From: Pyropia yezoensis
Taxonomy: Eukaryota > Rhodophyta > Bangiophyceae > Bangiales > Bangiaceae
Direction: 5' to 3'
Length of the DNA: 64,000 nucleotides
NCBI GenBank assembly: GCA_009829735.1
Contig: CM020618.1
Coordinates: forward strand, 31,348,894 to 31,412,893
A program made the position numbers and the translations under genes. This document shows positions 31,535 to 43,300 of the stretch, in pieces; within the stretch, counting starts at the first letter, position 1; each line of letters starts with the position of its first letter. A model generated the notes under the pieces. That model did no database searches and was not told where the DNA came from. It saw nothing but the letters and a program-made list of their open reading frames with translations.

Positions 31535-32794
31535 ATGGGGCTCCCGACGCGTATTCGCATTGCGGGCGCGCTCTTTGGCGTCCAGCTCCTCGTGGCTCTT
31601 GCCTGTGGACCCTGCAGCGGCGTCCTTGCGGCCGTTGTTTCCCCTGGCCGATGGGGGGCACTCCCTTTGCATGGGCGTACGGATGGCGTTCGCTGGGACG
31701 CGGAACCGCTGTTATCTGCGGTGCGAACGCCAAACGCCAGGGCAGGTCTAGCCACTGGGTCTCGCCAAGAGCCACCTGTTTTTACAGAGCCGCTGATCGG
31801 CCTCCACGAGCGCCAGTACCCCGTGTACAACGTGCCCAACAGCACCTTTGATGCCACCCTTCTCGCGTGGAACACCACCATCCTGTCCCTCTGCCACGGT
31901 ACGCAGCGGGACCTCCAAGCGCGGTGCCAGCTGGAGAACTTCCTCTGCTGCACCGAGGCGGTGAGCTACAACGGTACGGGAATGACGATGCGGTGCGACC
32001 TGGGGACGGGCCTCTGTGATGTCCACGACCATATCCAGGCTCGCACGCTCGTGGGCGCGTGGAAGGCAGCTGGCTGTGCGGTGGAGGGCAATCAAGGTCT
32101 TGCCGACGCGTTTTGCCAGTGCCTCAAGTCCCCGGCAGACGCGGCCGACTTTGCCTTCCCCACCCCGTGTGTGGTCCTCCACCCCCGATCGGGGCTGCTC
32201 GACCCCGTAACCGGCTTCTCCACCGTCTCCACCGCCCCCTTTGGCCCGTACGCGGTGCGGAACTTGACCCGCCCTCGGCCGCCGTCAGTGACCCTGCCCG
32301 GCGAGGAGCCCCGCCTGTGCGTGCCCGTCACGCCGGTAAACGTGAGCGTGTGCAGCGACAGCGGCGCCGCCCGCACGCGGGACCTGCTGCGTGCGTGCCT
32401 GGCCGAGCCGGGCGCAACGGAAGGGGCCGGCCGCCCCGGCACGTGCTGCGTGGCGCCGTTTGAAACGCCCGGCACGGGCGTATGGTGCGAGATCGGCGGC
32501 GACTGTGTGCGGCACGACCCGTACAGCCAGGTGTGGGTGCTCAATGACTGGGCAGCGGCGACGGGGTGCCTCTCCCCTGCGGGGGAGGTGAAGCCGCCAG
32601 ACCAGATGGAGCCCACCCACACGTGCATTTGCGCGCCGGGGGAGCCCCGGCCAGACGGTGGGTGTGTGGTCATGGAAGACGCGCTGTCCACCACCGATCC
32701 GTGTGTGGTGGTCAACAGCGCGGCGGGGGAGATGGTGGGAGGGATCGATCGGAACACCACCTTTGTACCGTCGCTGGACGTGTGCGCCGCTTGA
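31535..32794 (+). CDS. Secreted or cell-surface Cys-rich glycoprotein, unknown family
   Basis: The ATG at 31535 gives 419 residues. It opens with a basic start and hydrophobic core (IAGALFGVQLLVALACG) that fits a signal peptide with cleavage near residue 30. The mature part has about 23 Cys residues, several in pairs or short spacings (CQLENFLCCTEA, FCQCL, GTCCVAPF, CICAPG). It also has six Asn-glycosylation sequons (NST, NTT, NGT, NLT, NVS, NTT). Two halves look loosely alike in Cys pattern (CC...WC.../CC...RCD), which may mean an internal duplication. No membrane anchor is seen at the end. Extracellular or cell-wall location is inferred; no enzyme family was recognised. Confidence 0.7.
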   Translation: MGLPTRIRIAGALFGVQLLVALACGPCSGVLAAVVSPGRWGALPLHGRTDGVRWDAEPLLSAVRTPNARAGLATGSRQEPPVFTEPLIGLHERQYPVYNVPNSTFDATLLAWNTTILSLCHGTQRDLQARCQLENFLCCTEAVSYNGTGMTMRCDLGTGLCDVHDHIQARTLVGAWKAAGCAVEGNQGLADAFCQCLKSPADAADFAFPTPCVVLHPRSGLLDPVTGFSTVSTAPFGPYAVRNLTRPRPPSVTLPGEEPRLCVPVTPVNVSVCSDSGAARTRDLLRACLAEPGATEGAGRPGTCCVAPFETPGTGVWCEIGGDCVRHDPYSQVWVLNDWAAATGCLSPAGEVKPPDQMEPTHTCICAPGEPRPDGGCVVMEDALSTTDPCVVVNSAAGEMVGGIDRNTTFVPSLDVCAA

Positions 32795-32998
32795 GGGGGG
32801 AACTGGAGGGGAACTTTCTTGGGTAAAGCTGAACGTTTGGTGCGTTTTTTTTTCTTCGCTCTGGCGGGGAGATGAAGCGTGTGCCATACAGTCCCCACCT
32901 CGCAGCATCCACAGCAGGGGTCGTATGTAAGCATGTACTGAGCAGTGTCTGCTAAACCGCCTCAAAAACGTCCCTCGGCACTCCCCGACTGGCTAGGC

Positions 32999-33262
32999 AT
33001 GAACGGAGCGGTGGTGCCAGTTAATAAGGGAGTAGAACACACGTCAGATGGCCCCAGTGGTGCCGTTCCTCCTGGAAGCGCGGCCTCAAGCGGCATCGCC
33101 ATTGAAAAGGGGCGCGAATTCAAGTCGAATCTAGCTGAGGTCCAGAGGGCGGCGTCAATCGATGCTCCCGCAGCCGCCGCCATCGACGTCTTTCGTGGCC
33201 GTAGGCGCACGGGGAAGGCGATCCGTGGAGGTAGAGGAGGGGGGGGGGGCCGTTCAGCATGA
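32999..33262 (+). CDS. Short hypothetical ORF, doubtful
   Basis: About 87 residues from an ATG, open upstream to 32945, with a mixed composition unlike simple GC-rich noise and a Gly/Arg-rich end. It lies between the secreted-protein gene and the satellite array. There is no recognisable family. It may be a gene fragment cut off by the array. Confidence 0.2.
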   Translation: MNGAVVPVNKGVEHTSDGPSGAVPPGSAASSGIAIEKGREFKSNLAEVQRAASIDAPAAAAIDVFRGRRRTGKAIRGGRGGGGGRSA

Positions 33263-33384
33263 AATCGACGATGAGGGGGGAGGTAGCTGGCGAGAGAGGA
33301 GAACCTGAAGCTACGACGTACCAGGGCGTGGTAGCACCTGCAGTCTCTCCAGCATCCGACGGCCGAGTGCCGGACACAAGACGC

Positions 33385-36300
33385 ACGCCTGCGGAATGCC
33401 ATGGCACGCCGGGCGGGGTTGTGGAGCGCAGGCTGGCGCGGAGGTGGGGACCCGGGCGAATCATGATCAATTGTTCTATCCTGGCTTGAGCAAATCTGAA
33501 CTTTTTATTTTTCCCTACAACCCCCCTTCCGGTCAACCCTTCCTTGACTCCGAAGTTCTCAGGGTCAAGGCTGGCTTGATCTCGCCTGCGTGTATTCCAT
33601 GCCCGCAGAGGAGTTCACGCCATGGCCAACGCCGGGCGGGCTTGGGGAGCGCAGGCAGGCGAGAAGGTCGGGACCCGCGCGAATCTGATCAATTCATTTT
33701 TTCAGGTTCGAGCGAACCTGATTGTATTATTTTCCCCTAGCTCCCCCCTTCCGGTCAACCCTGCCTTGACTCCTGAGTTCCAGGGGTCAGCGCTGATATG
33801 ATCTCGCCAGCGTGGATTTCACACCCGTGGAAAATATCGCGCCATGGCACGCCGGGCACAGTACTGTGACTGTTTGGTTTGGGAAATCCAGCATGGAAGC
33901 CAAATGCGCCATTTGACGACGCCAGGGCGGGGGTCGAGGAGCGCAGACAGGCTCGGAGGTTGGGGCCCGAGCTAATCTGATCAAACTTTCATCCCCGCTC
34001 TTCGCGAATCGGATCCTTTTAATGTTCCCTAGCACCTCCTTTCTGGTAAACCCTGCCTAGATCCCTGAAATTCCGGGGTCAGCGCTGGCCTTATCTCGCA
34101 TGTGTAAACTCCACGCCCGCGGAAGAAATCGCTCCATGGCCAACGCCGGGCGGGCTTCGGGAGCGCAGGCAGGCGAGAAGATCGGGACCCGCGCGAATCT
34201 GATCAATTCATTTTTTCAGGTTCGAGCGAACCTGATTGTATTATTTTCCCCTAGCTCCCCCCTTCCGGTCAACCCTGCCTTGACTCCTGAATGCCCGGGG
34301 TCGGCGCTGGCTTTATCTTGCCTCTGTGGGTTCCACGGCTGCGGAAACTTTCGCGCCATGTCAAGCCGGGCACAGTACTGTGACTGTTTGGTTTGGGAAA
34401 TCCAGCATGGAAGCCAAGTGCGCCATTTGACGACGCCAGGGCGGGGGTCGAGGAGCGCAGGCAGGCGCGGAGGTGGGGGCCCGAGCAAATCTGATCAAAC
34501 TTTCATTCCCGGCCAGAGCGAATCTGACCATGTTGTTTTCCCCTAGCCCCCAGCGTTCCGGTCAACCCTGCCTAGATCCCTGAAATTCCGGGGTCAGCGC
34601 TGGCTTTATCTCGCCTGTGTAGACTCCATGCCCGCGGAAGAAATCGCGCCATGGCCAACGCCGGGCGGGCTTCGGGAGCGCAGGCAGGCGAGAAGGTCGG
34701 GACCCGCGCGAATCTGATCAATTCATTTTTTCAGGTTCGAGCGAACCTGATTGTATTATTTTCCCCTAGCTCCCCCCTTCCGGTCAACCCTGCCTTGACT
34801 CCTGAGTTCCAGGGGTCAGCGCTGATATGATCTCGCCAGCGTGGATTTCACACCCGTGGAAAATATCGCGCCATGGCACGCCGGGCACAGTACTGTGACT
34901 GTTTGGTTTGGGAAATCCAGCATGGAAGCCAAGTGCGCCATTTGACGACGCCAGGGCGGGGGTCGAGGAGCGCAGGCAGGCGCGGGGGTTGGGACCCGAG
35001 CTAATCTGATCAAACTTTCATCCCCGCTCTTCGCGAATCGGATCCTTTTAATGTTCCCTAGCACCTCCTTTCTGGTAAACCCTGCCTAGATCCCTGAAAT
35101 TCCGGGGTCAGCGCTGGCTTTATCTCGCCTGTGCGGATTCCACGCCTGCGGAAGAAATCGTGCCATGGCACGCCGGGCGGGGTTGTGGAGCGCAGGCTGG
35201 CGCGGAGGTGGGGACCCGGGCGAATCATGATCAATTGTTCTATCCTGGCTTGAGCAAGTCTGAACTTTTTATTTTTCCCTACAACCCCCCTTCCGGTCAA
35301 CCCTTCCTTGACTCCAAAGTTCTCAGGGTCAAGGCTGGCTTGATCTCGCCTGCGTGTATTCCATGCCCGCAGAGGAGTTCACGCCATGGCCAACGCCGGG
35401 CGGGCTTGGGGAGCGCAGGCAGGCGAGAAGGTCGGGACCCGCGCGAATATGATCAATTCATTTTTTCAGGTTCGAGCGAACCTGATTGTATTATTTTCCC
35501 CTAGCTCCCCCCTTCCGGTCAACCCTGCCTTGACTCCTGAGTTCCAGTGGTCAGCGCTGATATGATCTCGCCAGCGTGGATTTCACACCCGTGGAAAATA
35601 TCGCGCCATGGCACGCCGGGCACAGTACTGTGACTGTTTGGTTTGGGAAATCCAGCATGGAAGCCAAGTGCGCCATTTGACGACGCCAGGGCGGGGGTCG
35701 AGGAGCGCAGACAGGCTCGGAGGTTGGGGCCCGAGCTAATCTGATCAAACTTTCATCCCCGCTCTTCGCGAATCGGATCCTTTTAATGTTCCCTAGCACC
35801 TCCTTTCTGGTAAACCCTGCCTAGATCCCTGAAATTCCGGGGTCAGCGCTGGCCTTATCTCGCATGTGTAAACTCCACGCCCGCGGAAGAAATCGCTCCA
35901 TGGCCAACGCCGGGCGGGCTTCGGGAGCGCAGGCAGGCGAGAAGATCGGGACCCGCGCGAATCTGATCAATTCATTTTTTCAGGTTCGAGCGAACCTGAT
36001 TGTATTATTTTCCCCTAGCTCCCCCCTTCCGGTCAACCCTGCCTTGACTCCTGAATGCCCGGGGTCGGCGCTGGCTTTATCTTGCCTCTGTGGGTTCCAC
36101 GGCTGCGGAAACTTTCGCGCCATGTCAAGCCGGGCACAGTACTGTGACTGTTTGGTTTGGGAAATCCAGCATGGAAGCCAAGTGCGCCATTTGACGACGC
36201 CAGGGCGGGGGTCGAGGAGCGCAGGCAGGCGCGGAGGTGGGGGCCCGAGCTAATCTGATCAAACTTTCATTCCCGGCCAGAGCGAATCTGACCATGTTGT

Positions 36301-37300
36301 TTTCCCCTAGCCCCCAGCGTTCCGGTCAACCCTGCCTAGATCCCTGAAATTCCGGGGTCAGCGCTGGCTTTATCTCGCCTGTGTAGACTCCATGCCCGCG
36401 AAAGAAATCGCTCCATGGCCAACGCCGGGCGGGCTTCGGGAGCGCAGGCAGGCGAGAAGGTCGGGACCCGCGCGAATCTGATCAATTCATTTTTTCAGGT
36501 TCGAGCGAACCTGATTGTATTATTTTCCCCTAGCTCCCCCCTTCCGGTCAACCCTGCCTTGACTCCTGAGTTCCAGGGGTCAGCGCTGATATGATCTCGC
36601 CAGCGTGGATTTCACACCCGTGGAAAATATCGCGCCATGGCACGCCGGGCACAGTACTGTGACTGTTTGGTTTGGGAAATCCAGCATGGAAGCCAAGTGC
36701 GCCATTTGACGACGCCAGGGCGGGGGTCGAGGAGCGCAGGCAGGCGCGGGGGTTGGGACCCGAGCTAATCTGATCAAACTTTCATCCCCGCTCTTCGCGA
36801 ATCGGATCCTTTTAATGTTCCCTAGCACCTCCTTTCTGGTAAACCCTGCCTAGATCCCTGAAATTCCGGGGTCAGCGCTGGCTTTATCTCGCCTGTGCGG
36901 ATTCCACGCCTGCGGAAGAAATCGTGCCATGGCACGCCGGGCGGGGTTGTGGAGCGCAGGCTGGCGCGGAGGTGGGGACCCGGGCGAATCATGATCAATT
37001 GTTCTATCCTGGCTTGAGCAAGTCTGAACTTTTTATTTTTCCCTACAACCCCCCTTCCGGTCAACCCTTCCTTGACTCCGAAGTTCTCAGGGTCAAGGCT
37101 GGCTTGATCTCGCCTGCGCGTATTCCATGCCCGCAGTGGAGTTCACGCCATGGCCAACGCCGGGCGGGCTTGGGGAGCGCAGGCAGGCGAGAAGGTCGGG
37201 ACCCGCGCGAATCTGATCAATTCATTTTTTCAGGTTCGAGCGAACCTGATTGTATTATTTTCCCCTAGCTCCCCCCTTCCGGTCAACCCTGCCTTGACTC
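33385..37300. repeat. Higher-order repeat section of the satellite (1,764-bp period)
   Basis: Here the same landmarks recur every 1,764 bases (for example near 33396, 35160 and 36924). Each higher-order unit has seven halves in the order C-A-B-A-B'-A-B. C is a variant with GGGCGGGGTTGTGG. B' is a variant beginning GCCATGTCAAGCCGGG. About two and a fifth units are present before the array turns into plain A-B dimers. The last half-unit of the whole array (from about 45098) is again of B' type. Confidence 0.9.
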
Positions 37301-40300
37301 CTGAGTTCCAGGGGTCAGCGCTGATATGATCTCGCCAGCGTGGATTTCACACCCGTGGAAAATATCGCGCCATGGCACGCCGGGCACAGTACTGTGACTG
37401 TTTGGTTTGGGAAATCCAGCATGGAAGCCAAGTGCGCCATTTGACGACGCCAGGGCGGGGGTCGAGGAGCGCAGGCAGGCGCGGAGGTGGGGGCCCGAGC
37501 TAATCTGATCAAACTTTCATTCCCGGCCAGAGCGAATCTGACCATGTTGTTTTCCCCTAGCCCCCAGCGTTCCGGTCAACCCTGCCTAGATCCCTGAAAT
37601 TCCGGGGTCAGCGCTGGCTATATCTCGCCTGTGTAGACTCCATGCCCGCGGAAGAAATCGCGCCATGGCCAACGCCGGGCGGGCTTCGGGAGCGCAGGCA
37701 GGCGAGAAGGTCGGGACCCGCGCGAATCTGATCAATTCATTTTTTCAGGTTCGAGCGAACCTGATTGTATTATTTTCCCCTAGCTCCCCCCTTCCGGTCA
37801 ACCCTGCCTTGACTCCTGAGTTCCAGGGGTCAGCGCTGATATGATCTCGCCAGCGTGGATTTCACACCCGTGGAAAATATCGCGCCATGGCACGCCGGTC
37901 ACAGTACTGTGACTGTTTGGTTTGGGAAATCCAGCATGGAAGCCAAGTGCGCCATTTGACGACGCCAGGGCGGGGGTCGAGGAGCGCAGGCAGGCGCGGA
38001 GGTGGGGGCCCGAGCTAATCTGATCAAACTTTCATTCCCGGCCAGAGCGAATCTGACCATGTTGTTTTCCCCTAGCCCCCAGCGTTCCGGTCAACCCTGC
38101 CTAGATCCCTGAAATTCCGGGGTCAGCGCTGGCTTTATCTCGCCTGTGTAGACTCCATGCCCGCGGAAGAAATCGCGCCATGGCCAACGCCGGGCGGGCT
38201 TCGGCAGCGCAGGCAGGCGAGAAGGTCGGGACCCGCGCGAATCTGATCAATTCATTTTTTCAGGTTCGAGCGAACCTGATTGTATTATTTTCCCCTAGCT
38301 CCCCCCTTCCGGTCAACCCTGCCTTGACTCCTGAGTTCCAGGGGTCAGCGCTGATATGATCTCGCCAGCGTGGATTTCGCACCCGTGGAAAATATCGCGC
38401 CATGGCACGCCGGGCACAGTACTGTGACTGTTTGGTTTGGGAAATCCAGCATGGAAGCCAAGTGCGCCATTTGACGACGCCAGGGCGGGGGTCGAGGAGC
38501 GCAGGCAGGCGCGGAGGTGGGGGCCCGAGCTAATCTGATCAAACTTTCATTCCCGGCCAGAGCGAATCTGACCATGTTGTTTTCCCCTAGCCCCCAGCGT
38601 TCCGGTCAACCCTGCCTAGATCCCTGAAATTCCGGGGTCAGCGCTGGCTTTATCTCGCCTGTGTAGACTCCATGCCCGCGGAAGAAATCGCGCCATGGCC
38701 AACGCCGGGCGGGCTTCGGGAGCGCAAGCAGGCGAGAAGGTCGGGACCCGCGCGAATCTGATCAATTCATTTTTTCAGGTTCGAGCGAACCTGATTGTAT
38801 TATTTTCCCCTAGCTCCCCCCTTCCGGTCAACCCTGCCTTGACTCCTGAGTTCCAGGGGTCAGCGCTGATATGATCTCGCCAGCGTGGATTTCACACCCG
38901 TGGAAAATATCGCGCCATGGCACGCCGGGCACAGTACTGTGACTGTTTGGTTTGGGAAATCCAGCATGGAAGCCAAGTGCGCCATTTGACGACGCCAGGG
39001 CGGGGGTCGAGGAGCGCAGGCAGGCGCGGAGGTGGGGGCCCGAGCTAATCTGATCAAACTTTCATTCCCGGCCAGAGCGAATCTGACCATGTTGTTTTCC
39101 CCTAGCCCCCAGCGTTCCGGTCAACCCTGCCTAGATCCCTGAAATTCCGGGGTCAGCGCTGGCTTTATCTCGCCTGTGTAGACTCCATGCCCGCGGAAGA
39201 AATCGCGCCATGGCCAACGCCGGGCGGGCTTCGGGAGCGCAAGCAGGCGAGAAGGTCGGGACCCGCGCGAATCTGATCAATTCATTTTTTCAGGTTCGAG
39301 CGAACCTGATTGTATTATTTTCCCCTAGCTCCCCCCTTCCGGTCAACCCTGCCTTGACTCCTGAGTTCCAGGGGTCAGCGCTGATATGATCTCGCCAGCG
39401 TGGATTTCACACCCGTGGAAAATATCGCGCCATGGCACGCCGGGCACAGTACTGTGACTGTTTGGTTTGGGAAATCCAGCATGGAAGCCAAGTGCGCCAT
39501 TTGACGACGCCAGGGCGGGGGTCGAGGAGCGCAGGCAGGCGCGGAGGTGGGGGCCCGAGCTAATCTGATCAAACTTTCATTCCCGGCCAGAGCGAATCTG
39601 ACCATGTTGTTTTCCCCTAGCCCCCAGCGTTCCGGTCAACCCTGCCTAGATCCCTGAAATTCCGGGGTCAGCGCTGGCTTTATCTCGCCTGTGTAGACTC
39701 CATGCCCGCGGAAGAAATCGCGCCATGGCCAACGCCGGGCGGGCTTCGGGAGCGCAGGCAGGCGAGAAGGTCGGGACCCGCGCGAATCTGATCAATTCAT
39801 TTTTTCAGGTTCGAGCGAACCTGATTGTATTATTTTCCCCTAGCTCCCCCCTTCCGGTCAACCCTGCCTTGACTCCTGAGTTCCAGGGGTCAGCGCTGAT
39901 ATGATCTCGCCAGCGTGGATTTCACACCCGTGGAAAATATCGCGCCATGGCACGCCGGGCACAGTACTGTGACTGTTTGGTTTGGGAAATCCAGCATGGA
40001 AGCCAAGTGCGCCATTTGACGACGCCAGGGCGGGGGTCGAGGAGCGCAGGCAGGCGCGGAGGTGGGGGCCCGAGCTAATCTGATCAAACTTTCATTCCCG
40101 GCCAGAGCGAATCTGACCATGTTGTTTTCCCCTAGCCCCCAGCGTTCCGGTCAACCCTGCCTAGATCCCTGAAATTCCGGGGTCAGCGCTGGCTTTATCT
40201 CGCCTGTGTAGACTCCACGCCCGCGGAAGAAATCGCGCCATGGCCAACGCCGGGCGGGCTTCGGGAGCGCAAGCAGGCGAGAAGGTCGGGACCCGCGCGA

Positions 40301-43300
40301 ATCTGATCAATTCATTTTTTCAGGTTCGAGCGAACCTGATTGTATTATTTTCCCCTAGCTCCCCCCTTCCGGTCAACCCTGCCTTGACTCCTGAGTTCCA
40401 GGGGTCAGCGCTGATATGATCTCGCCAGCGTGGATTTCACACCCGTGGAAAATATCGCGCCATGGCACGCCGGTCACAGTACTGTGACTGTTTGGTTTGG
40501 GAAATCCAGCATGGAAGCCAAGTGCGCCATTTGACGACGCCAGGGCGGGGGTCGAGGAGCGCAGGCAGGCGCGGAGGTGGGGGCCCGAGCTAATCTGATC
40601 AAACTTTCATTCCCGGCCAGAGCGAATCTGACCATGTTGTTTTCCCCTAGCCCCCAGCGTTCCGGTCAACCCTGCCTAGATCCCTGAAATTCCGGGGTCA
40701 GCGCTGGCTTTATCTCGCCTGTGTAGACTTCACGCCCGCGGAAGAAATCGCGCCATGGCCAACGCCGGGCGGGCTTCGGCAGCGCAGGCAGGCGAGAAGG
40801 TCGGGACCCGCGCGAATCTGATCAATTCATTTTTTCAGGTTCGAGCGAACCTGATTGTATTATTTTCCCCTAGCTCCCCCCTTCCGGTCAACCCTGCCTT
40901 GACTCCTGAGTTCCAGGGGTCAGCGCTGATATGATCTCGCCAGCGTGGATTTCACACCCGTGGAAAATATCGCGCCATGGCACGCCGGTCACAGTACTGT
41001 GACTGTTTGGTTTGGGAAATCCAGCATGGAAGCCAAGTGCGCCATTTGACGACGCCAGGGCGGGGGTCGAGGAGCGCAGGCAGGCGCGGAGGTGGGGGCC
41101 CGAGCTAATCTGATCAAACTTTCATTCCCGGCCAGAGCGAATCTGACCATGTTGTTTTCCCCTAGCCCCCAGCGTTCCGGTCAACCCTGCCTAGATCCCT
41201 GAAATTCCGGGGTCAGCGCTGGCTTTATCTCGCCTGTGTAGACTCCATGCCCGCGGAAGAAATCGCGCCATGGCCAACGCCGGGCGGGCTTCGGGAGCGC
41301 AGGCAGGCGAGAAGGTCGGGACCCGCGCGAATCTGATCAATTCATTTTTTCAGGTTCGAGCGAACCTGATTGTATTATTTTCCCCTAGCTCCCCCCTTCC
41401 GGTCAACCCTGCCTTGACTCCTGAGTTCCAGTGGTCAGCGCTGATATGATCTCGCCAGCGTGGATTTCACACCCGTGGAAAATATCGCGCCATGGCACGC
41501 CGGGCACAGTACTGTGACTGTTTGGTTTGGGAAATCCAGCATGGAAGCCAAGTGCGCCATTTGACGACGCCAGGGCGGGGGTCGAGGAGCGCAGGCAGGC
41601 GCGGAGGTGGGGGCCCGAGCTAATCTGATCAAACTTTCATTCCCGGCCAGAGCGAATCTGACCATGTTGTTTTCCCCTAGCCCCCAGCGTTCCGGTCAAC
41701 CCTGCCTAGATCCCTGAAATTCCGGGGTCAGCGCTGGCTATATCTCGCCTGTGTAGACTCCATGCCCGCGGAAGAAATCGCGCCATGGCCAACGCCGGGC
41801 GGGCTTCGGGAGCGCAGGCAGGCGAGAAGGTCGGGACCCGCGCGAATCTGATCAATTCATTTTTTCAGGTTCGAGCGAACCTGATTGTATTATTTTCCCC
41901 TAGCTCCCCCCTTCCGGTCAACCCTGCCTTGACTCCTGAGTTCCAGGGGTCAGCGCTGATATGATCTCGCCAGCGTGGATTTCACACCCGTGGAAAATAT
42001 CGCGCCATGGCACGCCGGGCACAGTACTGTGACTGTTTGGTTTGGGAAATCCAGCATGGAAGCCAAGTGCGCCATTTGACGACGCCAGGGCGGGGGTCGA
42101 GGAGCGCAGGCAGGCGCGGAGGTGGGGGCCCGAGCTAATCTGATCAAACTTTCATTCCCGGCCAGAGCGAATCTGACCATGTTGTTTTCCCCTAGCCCCC
42201 AGCGTTCCGGTCAACCCTGCCTAGATCCCTGAAATTCCGGGGTCAGCGCTGGCTTTATCTCGCCTGTGTAGACTCCACGCCCGCGGAAGAAATCGCGCCA
42301 TGGCCAACGCCGGGCGGGCTTCGGCAGCGCAGGCAGGCGAGAAGGTCGGGACCCGCGCGAATCTGATCAATTCATTTTTTCAGGTTCGAGCGAACCTGAT
42401 TGTATTATTTTCCCCTAGCTCCCCCCTTCCGGTCAACCCTGCCTTGACTCCTGAGTTCCAGTGGTCAGCGCTGATATGATCTCGCCAGCGTGGATTTCAC
42501 ACCCGTGGAAAATATCGCGCCATGGCACGCCGGGCACAGTACTGTGACTGTTTGGTTTGGGAAATCCAGCATGGAAGCCAAGTGCGCCATTTGACGACGC
42601 CAGGGCGGGGGTCGAGGAGCGCAGGCAGGCGCGGAGGTGGGGGTCCGAGCTAATCTGATCAAACTTTTATTCCCGGCCAGAGCGAATCTGACCATGTTGT
42701 TTTCCCCTAGCCCCCAGCGTTCCGGTCAACCCTGCCTAGATCCCTGAAATTCCGGGGTCAGCGCTGGCTTTATCTCGCCTGTGTAGACTCCACGCCCGCG
42801 GAAGAAATCGCGCCATGGCCAACGCCGGGCGGGCTTCGGGAGCGCAGGCAGGCGAGAAGGTCGGGACCCGCGCGAATCTGATCAATTCATTTTTTCAGGT
42901 TCGAGCGAACCTGATTGTATTATTTTCCCCTAGCTCCCCCCTTCCGGTCAACCCTGCCTTGACTCCTGAGTTCCAGGGGTCAGCGCTGATATGATCTCGC
43001 CAGCGTGGATTTCACACCCGTGGAAAATATCGCGCCATGGCACGCCGGGCACAGTACTGTGACTGTTTGGTTTGGGAAATCCAGCATGGAAGCCAAGTGC
43101 GCCATTTGACGACGCCAGGGCGGGGGTCGAGGAGCGCAGGCAGGCGCGGAGGTGGGGGCCCGAGCTAATCTGATCAAACTTTCATTCCCGGCCAGAGCGA
43201 ATCTGACCATGTTGTTTTCCCCTAGCCCCCAGCGTTCCGGTCAACCCTGCCTAGATCCCTGAAATTCCGGGGTCAGCGCTGGCTTTATCTCGCCTGTGTA